Shown here piece after piece: positions 36,184 through 48,179 of a DNA stretch of 64,000 nt. The notes below the pieces were generated by a model. It had not been told where the DNA came from and made no database searches. It saw only the letters and a list, made by a program, of their open reading frames with translations. The stretch covers positions 378,671,522 through 378,735,521 of the forward strand of contig OY856186.1 of assembly GCA_963693315.1 (NCBI GenBank). Direction: 5' to 3'. A program made the position numbers and the translations under genes. Numbering within the stretch: position 1 is the stretch's first letter; every line of letters starts with the position of its first letter. This stretch comes from Diogma glabrata (Eukaryota; Arthropoda; Insecta; Diptera; Cylindrotomidae).

Positions 36184-39100
36184 ATGGCAGACCCGGCAAA
36201 AATCGAGTTGTTAAAGAAACAACGAGCGGCTTTTAAGGGACAGTTAACCAGTTTTAAAAATCAGTTATCGTCACTGTCCTCAATAGGTGGAGTCGAGGCG
36301 TTATTGCATCGAATCCAGTCCATAAATGTAAAATATGATGGGGTTCAATCTAAATTGGAATCACTTGATGATGGCTTCGTTGCTGATCGAACCTCTTTTG
36401 ATGACGACTACCTGTCATTTGAAACAATCTTACGAGATAAAATCCATGAGTTTAAAAGATTGGACGATGGTCCAACTTCGGCATCTTTCCACAATGCATC
36501 ACTTCACGAGCTTACGTCGAATACATCTCCTAGTGTGGGAATGAGATTGCCAGAAATCACCTTGCCATCCTTTAACGGAATGGAAACTGATTGGTTGGCG
36601 TTCCGGGACGTCTTTGTGGATTTAATTCATGTGAAGAATCTTGACCCAATTGTAAAATTTCTATATCTGATTTCAAGCATTCGTACTGGTACAGCCTATT
36701 CCTATGTCGAGAGTCTTCCTGTCACAGCGGCAAACTATGAACTTGCCTGGGCAGCTTTACGAGATCATTATGATAATGAAATATCCATTCAACGTTTACA
36801 TACCCGTGAACTCTATGACATCAGAACTCCTCACGAAAATTCACCAAAGGCACTGCAATATTTTGTTGACAAGGCAGTCAAACATGTTAGTGCACTGAAG
36901 TCATTAAATGTACGCGTTAGCGAGTGGGATCTGTTATTAGTTCACCACTTGACTCAGCGGTTAGACAGCTCGTCAAGACTTGCTATAATCAAAGGTATGA
37001 AACCAAAAACAATTCTTTCTTTCTCTGACCTGATTGACTTGCTCCGATCTCGTGTCAGAGTCTTGTCCGCGATAACAGCCAATGTTCCTCAAGGTTCATC
37101 CCGTCCTCTAAGATCTCATAAGTCAATGTCCTTCAACACAACTAGCGTTGCCAACCCCACTGCATGTAACACCGAATGCCTCTACTGTTCAGGAGATCAC
37201 ACGTTACCTCACTGTCCATCATTTTCTAGTGAGCGCATGAGTCCTAGGTCACGGTTCTATTTTATCAGAGATCGTAGGCTGTGCGGAAACTGTTTGATAG
37301 AACGACACTTAGCAAGCAACTGTAACCGTCCTGCTTGCAACAAATGTTCATTGAAACATCATACGTTGCTCCACTTCCCACAAGATAGTTCACCAACAAA
37401 TAATACGAGAGTTGAACGATCGCCCAATTTATCTTTAGTACATAAGTGTGATAATATCGAAACAAATGCCGCTGAGCCACTGGTTGAAACCAATTGCTCT
37501 GCGAACGTTACACCGAGTTCTCGTGTTTCAACATCATCGGAAGGTTACAAGGACGTAATTCTTATTGGAACTGCACTTGTTCATGCATCTGTAAATAATG
37601 GGTTTAGAGTGCTGTGCAGAGCCTTATTGGATAGTGGCTCGACGTTAAATTTTGTATCCGAAGCTGCGTGCCAGCTGTTACAAGCTCGTCGTTACACAAC
37701 AGCGAAGGTCGTCTCTGGCATTGGAGCAGTCGATACTACAATTATACACAAGATCTATCTTACCATATCGTCTAGGACCTCAGACTTCTCTGTTAATCTC
37801 AAATTTTATGTACTCCCAAAAATCACCAACGATCTGCCATCGTCACGAATCTCTGTGCCATCACACGCACTTCCTAAAGGGGTCGTGCTTGCAGATCCGT
37901 TTTTCAATATACCCGACCGTGTTGATCTATTACTGGGGGTAGAAATTTATCACCAACTATTCAAGGGCTCATCGGTCAGGGTGCACGATTGGCCACTCTT
38001 GTATGACTCCGAGCTTGGGTTTGTTATCTGTGGTAAGACTAAAACAAAACTCAGTATCAATAGATCTCCTCAATCCCACGTTGCCCTTTGTAGTGTTCAG
38101 ACATTGGAAAATCAGGTCAAACAGTTCTGGGAGCTTGAAACCATCACATCAAAGCCCATATTGTCTCAAGAAGAAATTGCCGCTGAAGAACACTATAAGT
38201 CCAACGTTTCCAGAACACCAGAAGGTCGTTACATCGTGGGTCTTCCTACAAAATCAAACTTGGCTCTGTTGGGATCATCATATGCTTCAGCACATCGTCA
38301 ATTTCTTTCTTTAGAGTCTCGCCTCTTGGGCCAACAGGAGATCTATAAAGAGTATCAGGAGTTTTTGAATGAATACAGGCGACTGGGCCACATGACACCA
38401 GTATGCGAGTTGAAAGGCCATCCTGCTTACTATCTCCCTCATCATGGTGTTATAAAGGAACAAAGCTCCACCACCAAGCTGCGGGTGGTGTTCAATGCGT
38501 CAGCACGAACATCAACCCACATATCTTTAAATGACTGTTTGATGGTTGGTCCTACCATTCAATCGGATTTGGTGTCAACACTTCTTCGGTTCCGCAACCA
38601 CATTATTGCCTTTTCCGGGGACATCGCCAAGATGTACCGACAAATTCTTGTCCAAAGGGACCAACAAAGTCTTCAACGGATCTTGTGGCGAAATCACGCG
38701 TCTGAACCCATCCAAACGTTCAATCTCAACACGGTAACCTATGGCACTGCTTGTGCCCCTTTTTTGGCAACCCGCACGTTGAAGCAGCTGGCGTGTGATG
38801 AAGAATCTAGGTTCCCTACCGCTGCACATGTCTTAAAAAACGATTTTTATGTCGATGACGTGTTGACTGGCGCTGTAAATATCAATGACGCCATCAAGTT
38901 GAAGAACGATTTAATTGAATTGTTACATCTTGGGGGTTTTGAGCTGAGAAAATTTGTATCTAATGCCAAACAATTGGCATCAGACGATGCCACAGTATCT
39001 TCAATTACGCTTGTGTTAGGATTGATGTGGAATACTGAATCCGACACCTTTGAGATGCTATTCAACAAATTACCTGCGACATTGGCCACTACAAAGCGAA

Positions 39101-41409
39101 CGTTACTGTCCGAAATTTGTCAGCTATTCGATCCATTGGGATTCTGTGCCCCGGTCATTGTGACTGCAAAGTTGACCATGCAAACAATATGGATGCATCA
39201 AAATTTGTCTTGGGACGATCACCTTCCTGATACCATTATCCACCATTGGCACAAGTTCAAGAATGAATTGTCTGCTTTGTCGATAATCACGGTACCTCGA
39301 TTAATAACATCCAATCAGGAAGTTAGTATTGAACTCCATGGATTCTGCGATGCGTCTGAGCGAGCCTACGGATGTGTATGCTATACTAGGTCTGTCGCAC
39401 AAACGAATCAGTTTCACGTAACTTTACTATGCTCAAAATCTAGGGTTGCACCGTTAAAAAAAGAGACCATTCCTCGCCTAGAACTATGTGCGGCTGTATT
39501 GTTGGCAGAAGTGGTCCACAAGATAATCCATGTAATGGGAATGAAGTTCAATGCAATATATTTGTGGACGGACTCACAAATTACGCTATTTCGGATCAAT
39601 TCTGAACCGTACAAATACACGACCTTTGTAGCGAATCGCTTGACCAGAATTCATGAACTAACATCCATTAGTGATTGGTTCTATGTACCAACCTTAGAAA
39701 ATCCAGCCGACATTGTATCTCGAGGCCTCATGCCGTCACAGTTTCTATCTGCCTCTCTCTGGTGGAATGGTCCAGTTTTCTTGACAGTCGCATCATCAAC
39801 GTGGTCGACAACATCTAACCAAACTTTTTCTCAGGACTCGATTGGCTTGGAACTTCGTAAAGCACCAATCCCAGTTTTGACTCAAAGTCCGGTAGAAGAA
39901 CACTTCATATTCCACCGTTTCAGCTGTTTTAATCGATTGGTTCGGGTAGTTGCCTACATTTGTCGCCTCGCTAATAATGCTAGACGAAAGAATGACTCTG
40001 TCTCTACGACTACTCTGCAACTCCAACCTTTGGAAATTCAGATGGCAACCGCATTGTTGATTCGACTTGTCCAGCACCAAGCGTTTGCTGAAGACATAAA
40101 TGCTCTCAACAACTCTCATCAAGTTCCACTTAAAAGCAAGCTTATTGCGTTGACCCCGTTTCTCGATGATAAGGGAATATTACGAGTGGGTGGTCGAATC
40201 TTGCAAGCATCAACAACAGAAAACCATAAGCATCCCATCTTATTACCAGCACACCACTCATTTACTACGTTACTTGTGCGGCGCGAACATACGAGACTTC
40301 TTCATGCCGGGCCTCAAGCGTTGTTATATAGCCTCCGACAAACTTATTGGATTGTGGGTGGTCGCAATGTGTGTAGACGAGTAGTTCACGAATGTGTTCG
40401 CTGCTTCCGAGTTAAACCACTGATCCACAGTCAGATCATGGGTGATCTACCGCTCGATCGAATAACAAAGACTAGCAGAGCATTCACCGTCGTCGGTATC
40501 GATTTTTGCGGCCCATTCTATTCTATTCAATCTCTTAGATCCAAAATTAAGCACAGGTGCTACATATGCTTGTTCGTGTGTTTCACCACAAAGGCTGTTC
40601 ATCTGGAGGTTGTGACGAATTTATCAACTGACGCCTTCCTTGCTTGTTTAAAACGATTTGTGGCTCGTCGTGGACTCTGTACAAAAATCTATTCCGACAA
40701 TGCCACAAACTTCATTGGGGCTCGTAATGAATTGCGAGAGATAAAGACCTTATTCACCTCACAACCATTCCAAGAATCGATTTGTCAATTCACTGAATCT
40801 CATAACATCGAGTGGATTACAATTCCACCAAGGTCTCCTCATTTCGGAGGGCTTTGGGAGTCAGCAATAAAAGGTGCTAAACATCATCTCAGACGAGTTG
40901 TTGGAACCTCAGGGTTTACCCTAGAAGAGCTGTTTACCCTAACAACCCAAATTGAGGCTTGTCTCAACTCACGGCCCTTGACCCCCTTGTCAAGCGATCC
41001 TAATGACTTAAGCGCCCTTTCTCCAGGCCATTTTATCATCGGAGCACCGTTGACAGCGTTACCCGAACCGTCGCTACTTGATTTAAACGTGAATAGATTA
41101 TCTAGATTCCAGAAACTCCAACAAATGATACAGCACTTCTGGAAGCGATGGCACCGTGAGTATCTGTCAGAGTTGCAGCACCGGTATAAATGGCAACAAG
41201 GAACCGTTTTGATCCAAGTTGGTTCAATAGTAGTCCTCCATGATGAAAATTTGCCTCCGTTGAATTGGCTGTTAGGACGTGTTACGGACGTGCACCCAGG
41301 GAAGGATGGTATAATTAGAGTGGTAACTGTTAAGACCATGCACTCTGAGCTCAAACGAGCTGTGAATCGTGTAAGTATTCTCCCAATCGAGACCGGAGCT
41401 AAGGATTAA
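36184..41409 (+). CDS. gag-pol: BEL/Pao Gag-Pol polyprotein (1741 aa)
   Basis: A single uninterrupted frame encodes all enzymes needed for transposition. The frame opens upstream at 36100 with TTG; the first ATG, 36184 (MADPAKIELLKK), is chosen. A gag-like DUF1759 region spans about 120-270, and zinc-knuckle Cys clusters start at C332 and continue to about 395. The aspartic protease has D483-S-G. The RT has FNASA at 770 and the YVDD box at 889-892, the typical BEL form. RNase H has D1056 in GFCDASERAYG. The integrase has a Cys pair at 1404/1407 and catalytic D1440, D1505 and E1559, followed by the C-terminal DUF5641-type domain. Length and order are normal for the superfamily and no residue I looked for is missing, so the protein is probably functional. 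Gag and Pol share one frame, so their ratio must be set by processing or other means. Confidence 0.96.
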   Translation: MADPAKIELLKKQRAAFKGQLTSFKNQLSSLSSIGGVEALLHRIQSINVKYDGVQSKLESLDDGFVADRTSFDDDYLSFETILRDKIHEFKRLDDGPTSASFHNASLHELTSNTSPSVGMRLPEITLPSFNGMETDWLAFRDVFVDLIHVKNLDPIVKFLYLISSIRTGTAYSYVESLPVTAANYELAWAALRDHYDNEISIQRLHTRELYDIRTPHENSPKALQYFVDKAVKHVSALKSLNVRVSEWDLLLVHHLTQRLDSSSRLAIIKGMKPKTILSFSDLIDLLRSRVRVLSAITANVPQGSSRPLRSHKSMSFNTTSVANPTACNTECLYCSGDHTLPHCPSFSSERMSPRSRFYFIRDRRLCGNCLIERHLASNCNRPACNKCSLKHHTLLHFPQDSSPTNNTRVERSPNLSLVHKCDNIETNAAEPLVETNCSANVTPSSRVSTSSEGYKDVILIGTALVHASVNNGFRVLCRALLDSGSTLNFVSEAACQLLQARRYTTAKVVSGIGAVDTTIIHKIYLTISSRTSDFSVNLKFYVLPKITNDLPSSRISVPSHALPKGVVLADPFFNIPDRVDLLLGVEIYHQLFKGSSVRVHDWPLLYDSELGFVICGKTKTKLSINRSPQSHVALCSVQTLENQVKQFWELETITSKPILSQEEIAAEEHYKSNVSRTPEGRYIVGLPTKSNLALLGSSYASAHRQFLSLESRLLGQQEIYKEYQEFLNEYRRLGHMTPVCELKGHPAYYLPHHGVIKEQSSTTKLRVVFNASARTSTHISLNDCLMVGPTIQSDLVSTLLRFRNHIIAFSGDIAKMYRQILVQRDQQSLQRILWRNHASEPIQTFNLNTVTYGTACAPFLATRTLKQLACDEESRFPTAAHVLKNDFYVDDVLTGAVNINDAIKLKNDLIELLHLGGFELRKFVSNAKQLASDDATVSSITLVLGLMWNTESDTFEMLFNKLPATLATTKRTLLSEICQLFDPLGFCAPVIVTAKLTMQTIWMHQNLSWDDHLPDTIIHHWHKFKNELSALSIITVPRLITSNQEVSIELHGFCDASERAYGCVCYTRSVAQTNQFHVTLLCSKSRVAPLKKETIPRLELCAAVLLAEVVHKIIHVMGMKFNAIYLWTDSQITLFRINSEPYKYTTFVANRLTRIHELTSISDWFYVPTLENPADIVSRGLMPSQFLSASLWWNGPVFLTVASSTWSTTSNQTFSQDSIGLELRKAPIPVLTQSPVEEHFIFHRFSCFNRLVRVVAYICRLANNARRKNDSVSTTTLQLQPLEIQMATALLIRLVQHQAFAEDINALNNSHQVPLKSKLIALTPFLDDKGILRVGGRILQASTTENHKHPILLPAHHSFTTLLVRREHTRLLHAGPQALLYSLRQTYWIVGGRNVCRRVVHECVRCFRVKPLIHSQIMGDLPLDRITKTSRAFTVVGIDFCGPFYSIQSLRSKIKHRCYICLFVCFTTKAVHLEVVTNLSTDAFLACLKRFVARRGLCTKIYSDNATNFIGARNELREIKTLFTSQPFQESICQFTESHNIEWITIPPRSPHFGGLWESAIKGAKHHLRRVVGTSGFTLEELFTLTTQIEACLNSRPLTPLSSDPNDLSALSPGHFIIGAPLTALPEPSLLDLNVNRLSRFQKLQQMIQHFWKRWHREYLSELQHRYKWQQGTVLIQVGSIVVLHDENLPPLNWLLGRVTDVHPGKDGIIRVVTVKTMHSELKRAVNRVSILPIETGAKD

Positions 41410-42244
41410 CTCTAAATCACACTCGGCGAATTAAGTCCACCGCTAACGTTATTTAGTCAACCATCATCGATCATAGACATCACATCCCACATCAGTCTGA
41501 AATTGTTCACCAAAATCAAAATTTCAGGTCATCTAGTAGAACCTCGCTACTATCGATTGTACCGCTTCTTGACGTTTAATATGTATTCTCTTGTTCATTC
41601 AGATCTCAAGTGCACCCAGTAGACATGAGCTATTGTTTTGGTGACACCCAGTCAACGTCTAAATGCATGTTCATGTCGTCTTCCGATGATTCGTAATAAA
41701 ACCTTTTAGTTTTCCTCAAGCTATGTATCTCCTCTATTATTAGAGTTTTAACTAAAATGTTGTTTCAAAATAATCCACAGTTGAAACATATTTAAACTTA
41801 TAGTTGGATACCGTTCCTTAAGCTATGTACAATCGATTTCATAATTGGAAAATCGCGCTACTGAAGGGTAGAGTATGCTATATTACTCCCCTTAAACTAA
41901 ATAAAAAATTTTGTCAAGCTATGTCCACACAGCATAAAATTCTTCGAGTTGTGTCTACTTCTGGGTTTATAGTTTTTTATTATAATAACCCTAAACCTAA
42001 GTTTTGTCAATTTTAGCTCTTCGAGCTATGATTTGCCGCATTCGTAAAGCAGCAATACATAAGGGACATCAACATCTTAATTTGTCTCTACAACTTAAAT
42101 TACACCTGCACTCCAGGTAATGATGGATTCTCCGTCCATACCTCATTTTCGGACACAGCATATAATCCCTATCTATTTCATCTTATCTTCTAAAGCTGAT
42201 ACGGTATTTTGAGATCTTGATCTAATTGAAGAAATCCATTTTCA

Positions 42245-42622
42245 TTGAGTTGATCAACACCCGCTGGTATTTGGATGATGGAACGATTTTTTTTAAATTT
42301 GCACCATATTTCCAACAGTTAACACTCATGTGTTAGCATTAAATTTTCTTCGCCACAGAGTGTGTCTGACAGCCCACCTTCTTCGCTTATAGTCGTTGTG
42401 TTAACTTTTTGTTGTCGGTTTTCTGAGTAGCTTGAGATGTTGAAGTCTAGTTTCATTGATTGATCAACACCCGCTGGTTTTTGGACTATGTAAGGACAAT
42501 TTTATCGTCGAACCCAAGTCTTTATCATATTTCCAACAGTTAACATTCATGTGTTGCTATTAAATTTTCTTCGCCACAGAGTGTAGCTGACAGCCCAACC
42601 TCTTCGTTACAGTCGTTGTGTC
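42245..42622 (+). repeat. Direct repeat pair, spacing about 220 bp, in the BEL 3' region
   Basis: TTGATCAACACCCGCTGG, TTTCCAACAGTTAACA and ATTAAATTTTCTTCGCCACA appear in the same order starting near 42250 and again near 42460. Spacing shifts slightly from about 211 to 222 bases because of small indels. Confidence 0.8.
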
Positions 42623-42883
42623 AATTTAAAATTAAATTAAACTTCTGCTCCTTTGTTATCGGTTATTGCAGACATTAGATACATATCCTCATTTATTTGT
42701 ATATTAGAGTTTTTTGAAGGAACATTGGTTCTATGCTGATGGCCGGACTATAAATTTCATCGACGATTAATCAATAATTTGAATAGTCATCGTTTTAAGT
42801 TCTCATTTTTTTCATGTCAGTTATCACCATTTTGTATCGTCTTCGTGTCTTCGGGTTCCTTAAAAATGGTCAATTCACCACTA

Positions 42884-43330
42884 TTGGAAACTTTCATATT
42901 TTGTCGTCAGTTTTCCGTTAATGGTCTTACCATGATTGGAACATTTAATTTGTCTTCGATTTCCTTAGTGTTATAACCTACCATTTTTTGGAACATTTAT
43001 TTTGTCTTCGATTTCCTTAGTGTTATAACTTACCATTTTGGAACATTTAACTTGTCTCCGACTTCCTTAGTGGTCAAATTTTCACTACTTGGAATTTTTA
43101 AATTTTTTGTATCTTCGGTTTCCATTAAGTCATCGGTGTCATTATATGGAACATTTAAATTTGTTGTTTCTGCGATCCTATGATAACATAGATCGTACCG
43201 TTGGAGCAGTCCAATTCACATCTTCGATTCCCATATTACTCATATGTCGTACTACTGGAACGTTTAAATTTTGTATCTTCGGAGTCAATAGTAGTCAACG
43301 CTCTTATTATTGGAATGGTTTTAGTTGTCG
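42884..43330 (+). repeat. Degenerate ~51-bp minisatellite in the BEL 3' region
   Basis: TTGGAACATTTAATTTGTCTTCG plus a TTCCTTAGTGTTATAAC tail recurs at about 42938, 42990 and 43040, then with growing divergence near 43091, 43148 and 43256. The short open frames here (42779-42976 and 43089-43340) are by-products. Confidence 0.75.
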
Positions 43331-44184
43331 TATAATATAATAGTTATCCCCATTATTATTCGGAAATATTTAGTTGTATCATCGTATAAGATTACAACCA
43401 CCATTATTAAGATAAGATCGTCTTCGCCTTATAGGTGTTACCTTGCGATGATCATACCCTTGTGATCGATTTAATGACCTAATCATTGTCTATAACTAAA
43501 TTTTAAATTCAGTAATTATCCCTGACATCTTTGTCGTCAAACTTTGTCAGTTTACCAGTTCCAAGCAACCCAATTGCTTCACACTACCACTACTTTAATG
43601 ACTCATCATAATCAATTCCCGTGCAAAACTGCATTGATGCAGTCATCGACGCCAGGAACAATGAGTTTCGCGTCAAACAATGTGTAAGATTTACTTACCT
43701 TGTAGAAATACCAATTGTCATTATATTCTGGAAAAGAAAGATGTAAAAGAGAACATTTTCGAAAACATTAATGAATGTTTATTTTTTTTTTTGAAATATG
43801 TTTTGTATTAATTTTATTACAAAACTACACATCTAAAATTGTAAATTAAAATTTCATATCGTCATTATCATTTAAAAAAAAACCTTCTTAGGTTAAGTAC
43901 CGAAATGAATTAAATTTTATATAATAATTAGTATGGTTTAAGGAAAATTGTTTTTTATTTTTTTTATATTTCGAATTGTATTAGTTAAATTAGGCATATC
44001 ACTTTAGTCTTAATATTTAACATCGCATTTTAGTGTTAATATTAATTTAAAAAAACTTTAAAAATACATGAATCGATATCAGTCATAATTGCAGTTCTCA
44101 TTTAATAGCACTTAAAGTGCAAGTACTATTAAATGATAAATAATTAGCTTCTTTTCATTACTATAATTATTTTAAAGTTCCTTT

Positions 44185-44202
44185 AAAAAAAAAGGGGGAG
44201 GA
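44185..44202 (+). promoter_or_regulatory. Polypurine tract of the BEL element
   Basis: An unbroken run of nine A followed by GGGGGAGGA abuts the 3' LTR. It would prime plus-strand DNA synthesis. Confidence 0.9.
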
Positions 44203-46242
44203 TATTCACGCTGGATCCAGTTTTATGTTGTTATTTTCCTGCAAATATAAAAAAACATATTAAAAGTAAATTTAATCTAAAATGGATCTAAAGTATCATA
44301 TCTCTCTTAAAATCCAACGTTGATATCCTCGTCAGTCTTTTGTTGCATTGAAATTAGCTGTAAGAAATAAAAATAAGTATTAATAAGAATATATTTTTCT
44401 AGATAATTAGTAAATATTGTTTACCTTTTACATTATCTTTTGAAAAAGTCATTCTGACATTGTTGCTTTGTTATTCAGCTCAGTTCGCATTTTCACCACT
44501 TTTTAAAATCTGGCGTATCTGTTTTCGATAAAACAGTTTAGTTCAGCAATATTTGTTGAGGTGTTGAAAATGTGTGGCTCTGTTGAAAGTAAAAGGTTCC
44601 ACGTACTCATGTACATTTTGTATTTATAGCTGTGTAATTATAATTGTAATATAGTTTTTTAGATTTTTTTGAAGTCAAAGTTTGGTCTTCATTTGTTTGA
44701 GTTGTGTTTTCGAAATTAAAATGTTAAGATGTATTCAATATGCTTGCTGTGAAAATAAAGTTGTGAATTAGAGAAGTACATTGTGTTTTTGATAGGAGTG
44801 GGGCTTGAGACGAGTGCTCAAAGGGACTTGATATTGGTCCTCTCATAGTTTTTTCTCTTCAACAGGTGTGGTCGATATTGGGAACCGCCGCCATTGTTAG
44901 GCAACTATAATTCAAAATATTTATCATCGTCATCGAGGCCTATGATTAGGCAAATATATTTCAAAATATTAATCATCGTCATCGAGGCCTATGATTAGGC
45001 AAATATAATTCAAAATATTAATCATCGTCATCGAGGCCTATGATTAGGCAAATATAATTCAAAATATTTATCATCGTCATCGAGGCCTATGATTAGGCAA
45101 ATATATTTCAAAAATAGTTATCATCGTCATCGAGGCCTATGATTAGGCAAATATAATTCAAAATATTTATCATCGTCATCGAGGCCTATGATTAGGCAAA
45201 TATATTCAAAAATAGTTATCATCGTCATCGAGGCCTATGATTAGGCAAATATAATTCAAAATATTTATCATCGTCATCGAGGCCTATGATTAGGCAAATA
45301 TATTCAAAAATAGTTATCATCGTCATCGAGGCCTATGATTAGGCAAATATAATTCAAAATATTTATCATCGTCATCGAGGCCTATGATTAGGCAAATATA
45401 TTTCAAAATATTAATCATCGTCATCGAGGCCTATGATTAGGCAAAAATAATTCAAAATATTAATCATCGTCATCGAGGCCTATGATTAGGCAAATATAAT
45501 TCAAAATATTTATCATCGTCATCGAGGCCTATGATTAGGCAAATATATTTCAAAAATAGTTATCATCGTCATCGAGGCCTATGATTAGGCAAATATAATT
45601 CAAAATATTTATCATCGTCATCGAGGCCTATGATTAGGCAAATATATTCAAAAATAGTTATCATCGTCATCGAGGCCTATGATTAGGCAAATATAATTCA
45701 AAATATTTATCATCGTCATCGAGGCCTATGATTAGGCAAATATATTTCAAAATATTAATCATCGTCATCGAGGCCTATGATTAGGCAAATATAATTCAAA
45801 ATATTTATCATCGTCATCGAGGCCTATGATTAGGCAAATATATTTCAAAAATAGTTATCATCGTCATCGAGGCCTATGATTAGGCAAATATATTTCAAAA
45901 TATTAATCATCGTCATCGAGGCCTATGATTAGGCAAATATAATTCAAAATATTTATCATCGTCATCGAGGCCTATGATTAGGCAAATATATTCAAAAATA
46001 GTTATCATCGTCATCGAGGCCTATGATTAGGCAAATATATTTCAAAATATTAATCATCGTCATCGAGGCCTATGATTAGGCACATATAATTCAAAATATT
46101 TATCATCGTCATCGAGGCCTATGATTTGGCAAATATAATTCAACTACTTATCATCTGCCGTGATGCCTTCCCGGTAAGATTTTAGTTCTTCCATCAAAAT
46201 ATAAATACAGTCCACTACTTGCTTGACTGGGAGGCTTCGCCA
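44203..46242 (+). repeat. BEL 3' LTR
   Basis: Collinear with the 5' LTR at an offset of 10482-10483 bases, same start and end sequences, same order of array variants (array 44896-46144). Two differences were noticed. Confidence 0.95.
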
Positions 46243-46247
46243 AATAC

Positions 46248-48179
46248 TAATGGAAACTTATGTAATATTTTGTAGTTCGTTACTTTAATCAAACCCATTA
46301 AGGTCTTTGATATTTATCTTTTTTGAGGCAGTTCATTTAATTGTTTAAAAAAAAAGAAGGATTGAGAATTCTTTGTTTGTGTTACTGAGACGCTTAAGTT
46401 AGTGCATTGATGACAAGTTTAACATTTGCCGATATTGTTTGGTGACATCTGCTTTAATATTTCTATGCAATTTCCGCAAATTGTGTTACAACCGTCCTAT
46501 TGTTTCTGCCAATGTCAAAAGTTATATTGCTATATCGTTGAATATATTACCAATGGGTTCAACAATTGCTAACATATATTTTGCTACATTATTAAAGACG
46601 TATTGCTTAGTATGATTGGCTGAGGAACAGGATTGGCAGGGAGAGTGGTATCAGAGTGGTATCAGTGAGTGAACTAATTTTTATTTACTACAATATACTA
46701 AATGTAGTAATAATTGTGGTGGTATTTGTGAAGATGTGATGATCTTGGCTTCTTCAGCCTTTGGGGTCGTCAGAGTCTCTTTTGCGTACATATCTGTTCA
46801 TTTGTGCTAGACAAAGGAGAATATTCCTATTTGACCTCACGATACTGAAACTTTCCGGAATATAACTCATCTTGGCACGCAGTCTCCCCATTTGCTTCGT
46901 GCTAGTGGTTCACTAGCAGGTTCAGTATTTGGAATGAAATCCTGAAGCCATCCTGTTTCATCAAGAGAGGGAACTGAATGTCCTGAGAAAATACATCTTA
47001 ATTTTTATCCCTTTGGTTGTAAATCCGAACCTGCTCATTGCAAGGCTATAGTTTCAGAAAAAAGCTGGTCGTGGGTTCGTCCAGCAACCAGAGGGTCCTA
47101 GAAGAGCAGAAATTAACTACTTATAAACATGGTAGGGCTGAAAATTTCTATCTAACCGCGAAACCACGAAATCACTCTCCCTTTACACTTTTAAAAGTTA
47201 GTGAGACAATTGGCCTTTAAATGTTACAAAAGGTAACATCATCTTTCATCTGACGCATTATTGTTTTAAATTAAAAGTAATATTATTAACTTAAACGACT
47301 CACCTATTCCTACGAGGAAGTTCCAATTCCAGAAATATTTCACCAAGCAAACAAACTCTACTGCTGTTACTCCAAAAAATAAAAACACTTGTTATTGAGC
47401 CAGCAATAGGCATATAATATTCAACGTTTTATTCTTATTTATTTTTATAAATTATCATTATTGAGATTTGTCAAATAAACTATATATCTTCTTTTCGTTT
47501 TCAAAAATAAAAATTTTCTTTAATATTTCAAACACTTTTATTGAATTTATTACTTAAATGTGACAAAATTTCACATCAGCATGTATCACTAAATGAATAA
47601 GTCAGTTATCCAACTATTAACTTATCTCAATTAATCCAACTATAAATTGCAATTATTTTTTTGAATTTGAACATAAAAATTGAATTTATAACATAAAAAA
47701 AATAACAACAAAAAAAACAACCGACAACATAAGAACAAATAAAAATACACAATATCCCAAACAAAAGAAAAACGACCGTCATATGTTAGTTTTCAATCAC
47801 CCGTCCACGTCCCACGAATAATTCTTTTCGAGTCCCGACCAAAAACAAACTCACCAAAGTTTACACCTCGGTGTTATCTGAACCAAAAAATCATAATGAT
47901 AAAAAATAAAAAAATATAATAGCGATTCCAGAAATCCACTAAATCTGTGGGAATAGTTAAGATTTCCTACAATTAAAATAAAGAATTTATCAAGTTTCAA
48001 AAAAAATAGAAATTAACAAAAAAAACGACGCTGATGCATAGGCTAACTTCACCACAGCTCTGGAAACATAGTGTTCGGGATATTTAGTGAGCTAAAATCC
48101 ATAAAAAACTTTATTTAATGGCTAGCCAATGTTATAGATTTCGCGTAGTTCTAATTATAAAAATATTAAAGAAAGCATC
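46248..48179. other. Intergenic sequence right of the BEL element
   Basis: The sequence continues the target interrupted by BEL. A stretch of higher GC lies at about 46700-47130, readable for a few dozen codons in several frames on either strand, but no family was recognised. The rest is AT-rich. Confidence 0.4.

Larger units (their letters stand above)
41410..44184 (+). other. Long BEL 3' untranslated region
   Basis: About 2.8 kb between the polyprotein stop and the polypurine tract hold no frame over 83 codons and no envelope-like signature. Instead there are internal repeats (separate entries) and a hairpin CATTTAATAG...CTATTAAATG at 44099-44136. The length is unusual for an env-less BEL element. 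Confidence 0.75.
33720..46242 (+). mobile_element. Complete BEL/Pao LTR retrotransposon, 12.5 kb
   Basis: All parts are present in order: 5' LTR (2041 bp), tRNA-Tyr-type primer site, one long gag-pol frame, a 2.8-kb 3' untranslated stretch, polypurine tract, 3' LTR (2040 bp) and flanking AATAC duplications. I noticed only two differences between the LTRs (one A in a run near 33770, and GATTAGG versus GATTTGG near the end), so the insertion is very young and the element may still be mobile. No envelope-like frame exists. Confidence 0.97.

Noticed and set aside
41825..43340. Envelope gene of the BEL element
   Set aside because: Only short frames (up to 83 codons) with no signal peptide, cleavage site or membrane anchor; they fall in repeats.
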